From contig NC_058156.1 of NCBI RefSeq assembly GCF_011075055.1, forward strand, positions 868,001 through 932,000: a stretch of DNA of 64,000 nucleotides. The letters run 5' to 3'. The DNA comes from Mangifera indica. Its lineage: Eukaryota > Streptophyta > Magnoliopsida > Sapindales > Anacardiaceae. The position numbers were made by a program, and so were the translations under genes. Below, one piece after another: positions 1-10,823 of this stretch. Below the pieces are notes generated by a model that was given only the letters and a program-made list of their open reading frames with translations, ran no database searches and was not told the origin of the DNA. The first letter of the stretch is position 1. Each line of letters opens with the position of its first letter.

Positions 1-305
1 AATCAATAAAATGGGGAAGTTATTGTAAGTCATTATGGAAGGAAAAGAAAAACCGACAAGAAAACAGAAACATTAGGGGTTACACTTAATCTCTGTATTC
101 TCATTGTAAAGTGTAGCTTCTTTTGTGCAAAACGTCAACAGGATGGGACAAGAGGGCGTTTGCTAGCTTATCCAATTCAATGGACTAAATCTCTAATCAT
201 ATTTCAAAGCCCAGAGTCAACGGCCACAAAAGGCCAACCACTGATAGATTCAAAACAAAAGCAGACCCCACCACTCTATAGTAAGCCCACGACCACAAAA
301 GTTTT

Positions 306-310
306 AAAAA
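306..310 (-). terminator. Pol III T-run terminator of tRNA-iMet 1
   Basis: Five A residues on the plus strand read as TTTTT on the minus strand, 24 nt past the tRNA 3' end. A run of four or more T is the usual RNA polymerase III stop. Confidence 0.65.
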
Positions 311-334
311 CGTTTAGGCTGGAAGCAACTCTTT

Positions 335-406
335 TATCAGAGCCAGGTTTCGATCCTGGGACCTGTGGGTTATGGGCCCACCACGCTTCCGCTGCGCCAC
401 TCTGAT
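335..406 (-). tRNA. initiator tRNA-Met (CAT)
   Basis: A 72-nt tRNA gene on the minus strand that decodes AUG at translation start. The acceptor stem begins with A1 paired to U72, the anticodon loop holds CAT, and the T-loop reads ATCGAAA with A at position 54 instead of T. A1:U72 and A54 are hallmarks of the eukaryotic initiator and separate it from elongator tRNA-Met. There is no intron, whereas plant elongator tRNA-Met genes normally have one. The CCA end is not encoded, as expected for a nuclear gene. A T-run terminator follows 24 nt downstream. Internal A and B box promoters lie in the D and T arms. The tRNA body is identical to the copy at 8165-8236. Confidence 0.97.
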
Positions 407-3400
407 TTGTTGGTATCTTAATCTACGTAAATTTATAACAAGAATACCAAAATTGGCCAATGGTTACCTCAAAACATGTAATCCAATTTTGAATCATTAA
501 GGACATAATTATCATTAGCTGTCTCATTAGGAGATAAAACCATGATTAGATTAATTGACTTGATATTTTCACCATTAACTTGATAATAAAAATATTGGAT
601 TTTGGTCAAATGTATAAAAGTTACCTCCAATAAAACAATTAAATATTCTATCTGTTCTTTAACCTTAAAATAACAAAAAAAACATATTTTAACAGTTTTA
701 GTTATTTTTATAAGTTAGTCAACTGATTATTTTCTGTATTCACATGTTATAACAAAAAAAAAAAAGGCCTAATAACTATGTTTTAGGTCATCTGTTCAAT
801 CAATACGAACGAGATTTTTGATTACAACAAATAAAATTTATCATAAAATATCAATAACATAACAATTGATGTAATCTTCGAACTATTTCAGTAATATTAG
901 AACACTTCAAAAACTTTCCCGCATGGCTACTCATTTGTAAAATATTAAAATTTTGATCATCATCAAAACCATATTAGGAAATAAATTAGAAATCCACATA
1001 TCATTGTAAGTATTTTATAAATCATAATGTTTATTACAATAAAAATGTCAATTAGATTGAGTTGACTTAAAACTCAAAAAAAATATATGACATGAAAGGG
1101 CTCGACCCATGAGCTATCCAGACCGTGGGCCAACCCATTACCATTGACACTTTTAAATAAAATTTTAATTAAAAATATTTTTTAAGAAAATTAACAAAAT
1201 TATGCTTATAGACTCGTTCCGTTATTGTAGAGTTTAACCTGACTTTATGTATATAAGATTAGGTTATGAGCCTCATACTTTCATTGAACTAGCCCTACTC
1301 ATAAAACTCGTTACTGTATAAACTTTAGACTCGATTCGACCTAGTGTCACTTCTAATTACAAGTGTACAAAATTTTTACAAATATGTTCAAAGTTGGTCT
1401 TGATAGTATGAACTTTTGCGTTAAGTTTGGAGGCATAGAATTCATAAAAATTCGTGTAGGAAGATCGAAGCTATCAAATTTTTCATTTGCTTTGATAAGA
1501 TTTAAGGGTACAATATTATCGTGAATATAATTAAAATTCATTTTTTTTTCAAAAACTATAAATTTCAAAAATAAAAATAACTTCAAATTCACTTTCACAA
1601 AATAAAAGCAGAGTTTTTGTAGAGTTATTATATCTTTCAATTTTGAATTTGGTTCACAAAGCAATGTGAGAAAGTTTACGATGATAAAATCATTATTTTA
1701 AAGTGCGAACCGAATAAACCGGTATGACTGTCCAATTATAAAATTATGATAAATTTGATTTTTTTTATTATTAAAACTTGATTTTACTATAAACTGAATT
1801 TATTCAGAGTCGTATAATTAAACTAGATTAATAATATTAATAATAGCAAAAAACTCATTTTAATTAATGAACCAGATTAGCTAGAGATTAAATTGAGTGA
1901 TTAGTATTGAATTACAATTCAATTGTCGAATCAAGTCAGTCTTTTGTCATGTTGATATTACATAACTAAACCCTGATAAAAGTTCAATTACATCATATTT
2001 ATGCTATTTAAGCATTTTCGATCAAACCTATCAACTTGCGTATTAGCCCTTCAATTGAGTCAATACTCAATCGATAAAATAGGGGAGTTATTACTAGTGT
2101 GACAAGTGGTTAATAAAATGTTAAAAAATATAGATGATATTTTGATATTAAACATTGTAACTTGTATATTAATCCTCATTTGGATTGGCTCTATTTTAAG
2201 GCGGTCATTTATAGTCAACTATTTAAACTACAGAACGAGCACAATATAGGCTTATTCTAAGAAGAAGATGCACGAAAATGTTGGATTCAGGGAAAAAAGA
2301 ATGGACAGAGGTTAGTGCCCCATTCCCAAATTATGTTTAATGCTTGTTCACTTCTTATCCAACTGAATGCAAGAATAATGCTGCAAATTCAAAATGGTAC
2401 TTTGAATTTCCCATACAGTGTTTTTTCAAAGGCATCCACAAGATATGACTCTAATGTCACAAATTGCATTTGAAACAATTCCCAAAACCATTTCAAATTC
2501 AAAAATAATGAAAAAGGAAGGAAATGACTTTTCTCCATTATATTTTTTTAAGAATTTGAATCAGATCCATAGATTATTTTTAACACATATCTCGCCCATG
2601 ATCTTCTTTAAGAAATATATTCCCTACTTTCTTAGTTTCTTTATCTATTTTGGGAGGGAACATCTCGCCTACCATTGTAATCTCTATTTTCAGAAATTTT
2701 ATTACAGTTTCAAGGTTTCATATTAAAAAAGGAAAAATGTATTGGATAGTGTCATGTAAAATATTTGCCAAAACCTCCACTATAATACTCTAGTTCATAC
2801 TATTTGTTGTACATGTTTGTTCTTGTCTCATTTGGTATACCACAAACAAAATAACATAATATATAAAATAAAATTATATGTACAAATATTGTTTACTAAC
2901 TTATTCATTCAAACTGATGTGATAGTATGTGATTGAGTGATGCGATTGTTTCGTTTTTTATCTTACTTTAAGATCACATAATCATATGTTGTTACGTCAG
3001 TTTGTATGGATAAGTTTATAAAAACATACATGCAGTATTACTCTAATATATAATTGAAGGGCTAGTTTCAAACGTCCCTCCCAGAAAATAGTAAGGGTTC
3101 AGCACCCCAATGATTTTTTATAACTATTAGATACCCCTCAAATTATGCAAAACCTTGTTGAAAATATTTAAAAACCCCTTGAAATAATCCAAAAAGAAAA
3201 ACCCTAAATAAAGATGTTAGGCCTAGGGTAATTTAGGAATTTATTAAAATTATGAATATTATAATAGGAGTCCAATTAGAATTTAAATTGAGTAAATAAT
3301 ACTACCAATTAGGTTTTTAATGCAACAAATAGTAGGATTTTGAGAAGATTAGGATCAACATTAGAGAATCTAATTTCAACATAACGTTGTAATCTAGGAA

Positions 3401-5008
3401 GTGGAGCACTACTGTTAATATTTTGGCAAAGCCTTAGAGATATTAGGTTACCAATTGTAGTTGATATCTATTCAAAATAAATATTCAATTCAGTCTACAC
3501 AAATTCAATTCAACAAGTTGGGGATTTCAACAGAAGGTTTATTTACTAGTTTCAAAGTTTGCTAGGTTGCTTTAGACTTTCAAAGCAAATAAAATTATCC
3601 ATAATTAAATGGAAAGGACACTTCTTAAAATTGTTGCATTCTTAATCTCCTAAAAACAACTATTAAATAAGGTTCAAAATACAACATTCTGTATTCAATT
3701 TTACTAACTAATCACCCTAATGTTGAACAATGCCTATTCACCTCTTAAACCCTAAGAGCATACCACTAACACCCAAAAAGCAAATAGTCAAAGGAGAGGC
3801 CAAAAATGAGAGAAAAATCATACAAGAATCATAAAATAATGCTTAGAAAACATGTTCTAGAAAACATAATGTTCTAAAGAAATCTAAGTTTAATTTACTA
3901 ATATGTCTAAAGAATGATGAAATGCATTGCAAGATGGACAAAATGTGAAATTTACAGATAAATCAAACTTAAAAAAATATTGGTGAAAATTGGTCGTACC
4001 TACCCATGACCAAACTATGATCAAACCATGTATCAACCGTTTAGTCTTCTAGAAATAAAATGATATAGTCTAGTCATGACCCAAACTAAATACTAATACT
4101 TTTAAATATTAATTTGGTTGACTCAAATCAATTAAATTATTTTCTTTTAACCTTAAGCATTAAATATCCCAATTAGGACATTTAATGTCTATTAAAACTA
4201 AACTCACAAGTAATTCAATAGAGCATGGTACACAATTTAGGCACAACAAATTCTTCCAAAATTACCCCTTATGTGTCAAATAGACAACAAACTTGATTGG
4301 ACATATGCACTTGCTCATATCTAGTTTGCAACTAATTCAATGTCCTCACCTCATTTTGGCTTAGCATCACCATCCTCATACTTGAATCTATATTTGATAC
4401 AAGTAAAGGTCTTATACTCCAAGTCTTGAAAGCATCCATGAACTCTTATTTGATTCCATTTATGAAAGAAGGATGAGAGAGAATGACTACTAATGAAACA
4501 GTTAGAAGAAGTGAAGAAATATCAAGATCAATGAAAAAAATTCAAATTCAGAAAAGGAAACCCTAAAGCACTCACCTTATGGAGCTTCAAGATTCTTAAT
4601 TTAGGAAGAAGGAGAGAAAACACATTTGCGGATCCAAAGTGAAAGAGAGGAAGAGCATTTGCAGATCCAAATGAGAGAAGAGACTGATTCACAAACACAA
4701 TTCAATTTTGAAAAGAAAAAGATTTTAGAATGAGATAGAGAGAATGAATGAAATGGTCTTTAAACATATAAAGGGGTAGGCGATCTTGATTTAGCATGTT
4801 TGGTTTCATCAACAGGTCTAATTTAAATATGTTGAATTCGTGACCAACGACCTTTTTTTTTCAAATCATATGTAACGAGCATATTTTTTTTCTTTGTTTT
4901 ACTTTTGCTAAATAAGTATTTTATTATTTAAAATAAAAAAGAGAAAAAGAAGGACAAAGGTGGGTGAATGGTGGTCTCTGCTAAAAGAAATCGCAATCTA
5001 TATATTGA
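407..5008. other. intergenic, no gene recognised
   Basis: Very AT-rich DNA without a convincing gene. The open frames at 1353-1664 and 2418-2726 have no domain, no intron signals and low-complexity composition. The part near 2830-3010 contains the TGATGTGATAGTATGTGATTG type of palindrome seen in the short MITE family described elsewhere. The stretch 3060-4800 is unrecognised and may be old transposon debris. Confidence 0.6.
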
Positions 5009-5017
5009 TTATAAATT

Positions 5018-5908
5018 GGCCAAAGGACTATTTTCCATCCAAATTTTAGTCAAATTTCAAAAGTATATCCGTAATAGTTAAAAAACTCTAACATTTATCT
5101 ATAAGTTAACAGCTGTTAAAATTTTCCGTTAAATATAAGAATAAAACTATCGTTTTATCTTTCATATTAAAAAATATATAATTTTATCTTATTTTACCCC
5201 ACAGGTTTTGAAAATGACATTACACCTTAGTCTCAACTTTGAAAAAGTGACTTTTCACCCCTATAAACCCCTAGGGTTTCTACTCTTTAGCGACAACCAC
5301 CATTCTCCTCCCATTTCTCTTTACCATCATCAACGATGTCCCACGACGGAGGAAGAAGAAGTTGCCATCTCATTTTTTGTCGCACATACTTCATTTTCCA
5401 TCAAATCGGCTCTAAACGAAGCTTTCATCATGAGATTCATCTTTATTTGAAGCCAAATCAACTAAAAATGAAGCTGGTGTTGGAGAAAAACGCGACCACT
5501 CTATTCGATTTGTCATGTTGACTCGTCTTCCTCTTTAACTTATATTGTAAGCATTTCGTCGTGTGATAAGTGGTTATTCTTCATGGCTAAATCTGGAAGA
5601 TTAGTAGAAAGTATTAGTCGTTGATCAGAATAGTGATGGCCGAAGAAGAGAAACAAACCCTAGGGGTGAAGTCCATACTTTTTAAACTTTGAGAATGAGA
5701 TTGAAATGTTAGTTTTTAAAATCTGAAGGAGAAATGATATAAATTTTTAAGAATTTAGGATTTAAGGATAAAATAATAATTTTACCCTTATATCTAACTG
5801 AAATTTTTAAAAATAGTTAGATCATAGGTGAGTGTTTGAATTTTTCATCTATCGCATGTATATTTTTGAGATTGAGTTAAAATTTGGATGGGAAATAATC
5901 CTTTTACC
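5018..5908. mobile_element. Mutator-like foldback MITE, 891 bp
   Basis: The left end begins GGCCAAAGGACTATTTTCC and the right end is its near inverse (GGAAATAATCCTTTTACC). The element is flanked by an exact 9-bp direct repeat TTATAAATT at 5009-5017 and 5909-5917. Nine-bp target duplications are typical of Mutator-like elements. The internal halves are also inverted copies of each other, with a central CCCTAGGG-type motif. The small open frames inside (5208-5521) are by-products of the foldback and have no recognisable domain, so this is non-autonomous. Confidence 0.85.
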
Positions 5909-5917
5909 TTATAAATT

Positions 5918-7828
5918 TGATCAATGACATTCACATTCTCCAAGTCTATGATCAATGTCATTTATAACATGACCACATAATATAATAATTCGTTGCAATT
6001 TCAGAATATTTTTTAAAATTTTAAAAATGAATTTTCTCAATGAATGTTTGTGGGCAAATATTTCAAACATATAACTTGTTACAAAGATTAAAGTATAGAA
6101 TCAGCCAAACAATATTTTCATATCCAAATAGGATATCAATCTGATCAAGGATGATTTGGGGTCTTGAAATCTCTGATCGATTCGATCATCAATCATATAA
6201 GTGATTGATTAAAAAATCATTTCAATTTGATGGTTCTGTCACCCCCAATATTGAAAACTAACACAAAAAGTAATCGTCAAACATAGATCATCATAATACG
6301 TAGTATGAATGAAGATGTAAGCATCGATGAGAAGTAAAACCTCGGAATCAAAATGGGAATTCAGGTAGGAAGTCATGAATATTGTTTTCAAAACAAACAT
6401 ATTGGAACATCAAAAATGCATGAAAAAGATTCAAAACCAAGCAATCCAAACCTCAATTACCTGAGAGCTATTTCATCAGGGAACATTGACTTACACAACA
6501 AGAACTTTGACCTTCTCATCCTCCTTAAGTAAGCACAAACAAAAGTAACTCACACAACTACTTCTCATCTCCACCAACAAAGACAACTGCATGATACTTT
6601 TTAACATAGAAGCCAAGATCTTTTTTTTATTTCGTGTAGACAAAAACTCTTGCCATAAAGACGTTAGCTCCCTAACATATAAAATATAACTCATTTTAGG
6701 CGAATCAAAGTGTCAACGTGTGTTGTGTAGATCAAGGTGTTAACATACACATTGTAAAACATAATGTTGAAGTTTATGCTCTAGAGTTAATTTTCTTAAT
6801 AATATAAATTTATAATTAAGTTATATTTATATCTCCTTTTGAACTCTTCATCAGTAAATGTAAATGTATGCCAAGATAATGCTCTTATGATCATGGAACC
6901 ATGATGAAGGAATTATTGTATAACAACTGATCATAAAAACTTTATATAAATATAATTATTAACTAAAATTACTACACCGTATTAATTAGATATAATAAAC
7001 TTTGTAATAAAATTGGATAATGTGTCAATATATAACATAAAAATGTCATGTATATTTGTTAGGATTCCTTAACATGAGGATATGATACTCTCAGTATAAC
7101 GAAGATAAATCAAATTAAGGTTAAAATCCTTAATGTTAGAAAATCCTAACATTAGGATTCAAATCATTTAAGGGATCCTAGCACTTATCTCACTCCTCTC
7201 TAATCACAATGGCATTGGATTTCTTAGGCCTCAGGATCCAATAAAGAAGGTTGTAATAGGCTGGGCCTTCTGGCTAACAATACTTGATCCATTTTATCAC
7301 TAACCCAGAATTGAGGATATGCATTGTGTTAAGAAAATGTAACACAAAAAATCATTGAGAAAAAATTAGGACATTTCTTTAGAGTTAACCTAGACAAAAA
7401 ATCATGGGTAAATATATACTTGACTTGCACATGACCAAGAAGGACATTCACATGAAACTTGGGCTACATAAAGTGTAATCATCTGATTTCAACCATTGTA
7501 AAGTGTATAATTATGAGGTCCAGAGTCAAAACAATAAAGTGTAAAAAGTCATTATGGTGTAAGATGCCTTTTGTGCACACATAATGTTATTTGCCACAAT
7601 GAAAAGAGAACATACATCTTTACGTATTATCTTGTAAAATCAATAAAATATTTATTTATTAGTATTTAACTATTATTCAATCATCAAATCATTTCAATTC
7701 TATTATCATTATCGATGTATGATTAAAATCCGTTTTAATTTTTTAGTTATATCATATTAATATCATTTAAATATCATGAATTAATCTGATTAACTAAAAA
7801 GTTAACTCTTTAACCTAATTAATGCTCA
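5918..7828. other. intergenic, no gene recognised
   Basis: AT-rich sequence between the foldback element and the second tRNA cassette. The minus-strand frame at 6491-6694 has no recognisable domain and no neighbouring splice signals. I see nothing supportable here. Confidence 0.55.
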
Positions 7829-8130
7829 ATCAATAAAATGGGAAAGTTAGTCCTTATGAAAGGAAAAGAAAAAGGGGCAGAAAAACAAAAAACATTAGGG
7901 GTTTACATATAATGTTTTGTATTCTCATTGTGACGTATAGCTTGTTTTGATGCAAAACGTCGGTTGGATGGGACAAAAGGGCGTTTGCCAGCTTATCCAA
8001 TTCAATGGCCTAAATCTCCTAGTCACATTTCAAACCCCCAGATCAACGGCTACAAATAGCCAATCACTGCTAGCCTCAGAAACAAAACCAGACCCCACCA
8101 CTCGACAGGCTCACGACCGGTGGAGGTTTG

Positions 8131-8135
8131 AAAAA
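8131..8135 (-). terminator. Pol III T-run terminator of tRNA-iMet 2
   Basis: TTTTT on the minus strand, 29 nt beyond the tRNA 3' end. It lies at a different place from the terminator of the other copy, so it was kept or re-made independently. Confidence 0.6.
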
Positions 8136-8164
8136 GTTAAATGATTAACTGGAAACTACTCTTT

Positions 8165-8236
8165 TATCAGAGCCAGGTTTCGATCCTGGGACCTGTGGGT
8201 TATGGGCCCACCACGCTTCCGCTGCGCCACTCTGAT
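8165..8236 (-). tRNA. initiator tRNA-Met (CAT), second copy
   Basis: Seventy-two nt, identical over the whole tRNA to the gene at 335-406, with A1:U72, anticodon CAT, the A54-containing T-loop and no intron. It supplies the translation initiator tRNA and is probably functional because the fold is intact and a T-run terminator follows. Its 5' flank (higher coordinates) is interrupted by a foldback transposon starting 122 bp away. This should not affect the internal Pol III promoter but may alter upstream modulators. Confidence 0.97.
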
Positions 8237-8358
8237 CCGTTAAATTCTTACTCTACATAAATTTATAAGAAGAATACTAAAATGCCATAGCATGTTACCC
8301 AATTTTAAATCATTAAAGACATAATTATCGTTAGTCATTCCATTGGGAGATAAAAATA

Positions 8359-9065
8359 GGCCGAGGGGCTTATTTTCACCTAAGGTTTAGTGTAATCTAA
8401 TACTGATACTTATTAACTTTTAAAAATTTAAAATCTTATGTATAAGTTAATTTTTGTTAAAATTTTCAGTTATATTTAAAAGTAAATGTCTCGAAGTAAA
8501 GTTGTTATTTTGATAATAATATTAAAAATATATATAATTCATTATTTTTTCATTTCTAAGTTTTAAAAACTAATAATTTCATCTTTAATTAAAGTTTTAT
8601 AGTTTTGAAAAGTGGTGGTTCTCCCCCCAAAACATTTCCTCTCCTCTTCGGCAACATCTTCAACTACCAGTGACCTCGATGAAACTCTTTAACCTATCTC
8701 TGCCACTACCTTGATCTAGATTTGTCTCTAGAGATGGGTTAGAGAGTTTTTTGAAAGTTGTCAGTAGCAGAAGATATCATTGAAGAGGAGTGGAAAGAAA
8801 ACCTTAGGTTTTGGGAGAGAAAATACGACTTTTCAAAATCAGAAAACTTTAACTAAAAGTGAAATTATTAGCTTTTAAAATTTAGGAGTGAAAATATAAT
8901 AAATTATATTTTTTTTAATATTATTGTCAAAATAATAATTTTACCCCTAACCGTAATTGAAATTTTTAACAAAAATTAACTCATGAGTAGAATTTTAAGT
9001 TTTTCAAAGTTAGCAAGTATTAGTTTCGATTACACTATACCTTGGGTAAGAATAGTCATTTGGCC
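8359..9065. mobile_element. Mutator-like foldback MITE, 707 bp
   Basis: Ends are GGCCGAGGGGCTTATTTTCACC and the inverse ...GGGTAAGAATAGTCATTTGGCC. Flanks are ATAAAAATA (8350-8358) and ATAAATATA (9066-9074), a 9-bp target duplication with one mismatch. The homologous cassette at 1-640 lacks the insert and acts as an empty site. The two halves are inverted copies, with AGTTTTTTGAAAGT and similar blocks around a centre near 8710. No transposase is present. Confidence 0.88.
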
Positions 9066-9629
9066 ATAAATATATAATTAAATTAATTGAATTGATATTT
9101 TCATTATTAACTTGAAAATAAAATTATTGCGATTTAGTTTTAATCAAATGTATGTAAGTTACATCTACATAAATGCGACCAGATCTCTAACTCTAAAATA
9201 ATAAGAAGAGTGTACCTTGATAGTTTTAATCATTTTCATGATTTAGTCAACTTGTCATTTTTATGTTTTGCTGTTATAGAAGTATTTTCTGTCTGTATCA
9301 TTTGCCATTATGGAATTATAATCATCACCTACCTTTTCGAAGATGTAATAATAATACATTTTTCTTAAAAATAAAACTTATTAAATATTTAAATTCAGTG
9401 TAATAAAACATAAGTATATATAATTATTTAATTATTCAATTATTTTTTTCTATTTATTTAGTAAATAAAAATGTGTATAAAAAGGGTTAAATTTTGATTG
9501 AGTAACATCTTACCTAAATCTTAAAAACATCCTAAAACTGATCATTTGACTTTAATTTAAAATCAAGTGCTAAAGTTTGGACAAGGTTCGAAAGTATAAA
9601 TTTGATTTGAGGCAAAACTTGACAATAGG

Positions 9630-9850
9630 AGAAGACAAAAAGGTAGTTTGCTAGCATATCCAATCCAACGGCGTAAAAGTTTGTACTCATATTTCGAACT
9701 CGGAAATCAACGGCCATAAATGGCCCATCACTGCAAGATTCCTGATAGACAAAACCAGACCCCACCACTCCTTTGTAGGCATCGTAAAGTAATAACAGAA
9801 CAGAATGAGGCCCACGAGTCCACGACCATAACCTCAACACGATAGGCCCC
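9630..9850. repeat. third tRNA-cassette flank, without a tRNA
   Basis: Clearly similar to 150-300 and 7980-8110. Shared blocks include GTTTGCTAGC, TCAACGGCCA and CAGACCCCACCACTC in the same order. The sequence that follows does not contain the tRNA. It is either a decayed third copy of the tRNA cassette or an ancestral promoter-like block that was captured with the tRNA in the other two. It lies about 1 kb upstream of the receptor kinase. Confidence 0.65.
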
Positions 9851-10823
9851 CTTCAAGAATTTCATGGTAGCCCCCACATGTCAAGCTCATAATCATGCCA
9901 CGTCACCACTCATGACAATTTTACTCTATTTACAACACTGCCACTGGTATGCTTTTCCCTTCTGGCTTCCCTCTTGCTTGCTTTCAGTTACTGTGAAACA
10001 AGAAAAAAAATGGCCGTTCATTTGGCATTAATTAGTGGTGAAAATAAGAGGAACCCATCACATGTTTTCACTTGTTTGGTTAGGTACTGAAAGTTTTCCT
10101 GAGAAATTATAGTGTTTGCTTGCTTTTTTCGAGTACTTTTTGAATGGAAACTGTTTAAGTTGGATGCTGTTTGAGGCAGATAAATCATAACTTGTACGTG
10201 TTTCACATCTCTTTTGAGTGACTATTTTTTTTTCATTTGAATATTTTTAAGTGGGTTTTTTTTTTTCATTTCTTTGAATTGGAAGCAGGGCGGTGGAGAT
10301 TGAAGAAAGCAAAGGAGTGTTTGTTTTTGTTCAGATCTGCCGCACAGTGAGTGGTTCATTATATTTTACTAGTTTTTTTCTTGGTTTCACCACTTCAAAT
10401 TTCAACCAAAAGTTAAAAACCAGCTACAAAGAACCAAAAAGAAGCTCGATTTCACGTTTTGCTTTTATGGTAATTTAAATTCGTTAGGACCCTTTTTGAC
10501 TCAAATGCAATATTCAAAGCCTGCCAGCTCTTTTTTTAATGCAAAACTGTACAGACTCACCTCAACTTTAATCGACAATGATCTAGGAATCTGCTTTTCC
10601 TTTCCCTTACATTCTGTTATATATTTTTTTTTTTGGGGTTATTTGACTTATTTCAAATTTGTATTTTGATTCTACTGTTATTTTATTATTTGCACATGTT
10701 TTTTTTTTTTTTTCGGTTTTATACTTCTTCAGCTTAAACCCACAAATGTGTTGTGACGTGAACTCCTGAATCTGGCAAAAACAACTCGTTTTTAGCTTGT
10801 TATCAGAGAGCAGGTGAAGAAAA
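9851..10823 (+). promoter_or_regulatory. upstream region of the receptor kinase gene
   Basis: This 970-bp stretch precedes the kinase ATG and has the mixed T-rich composition of plant promoters and leaders. I cannot place a transcription start confidently. The frames at 10018-10206 (minus) and 10293-10478 (plus) look accidental. A 5' UTR intron is possible, but no donor/acceptor pair stands out. Confidence 0.4.

Larger units (their letters stand above)
1..640. repeat. tRNA-iMet cassette, duplicate 1
   Basis: This segment is homologous to 7829-8358 plus 9066-9180, including both flanks of the tRNA gene, so a unit larger than the tRNA itself was copied. Shared landmarks are the start of the segment, a block ending in a GCAAAACGTC motif near 125-136, and the 160-300 block. 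It serves as an empty site for the 707-bp transposon inserted in the second cassette: here the sequence runs through that position uninterrupted near 533-560. Confidence 0.8.
7829..9180. repeat. tRNA-iMet cassette, duplicate 2 (interrupted)
   Basis: Homologous to 1-640 across both flanks of the tRNA. The homology stops at 8358 and resumes at 9066, with a foldback transposon between. The transposon therefore inserted after the cassette was duplicated. Flank similarity is moderate, while the tRNA body is identical, as expected if only the tRNA is under strong constraint. Confidence 0.8.

Noticed and set aside
3060..4800. LTR retrotransposon remnant
   Set aside because: No LTR pair, primer-binding site or pol motif could be seen.
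5208..5521. Overlapping plus-strand frames of 80 and 61 residues
   Set aside because: They lie inside a foldback transposon with clear ends and an exact 9-bp target duplication, and have no domain.
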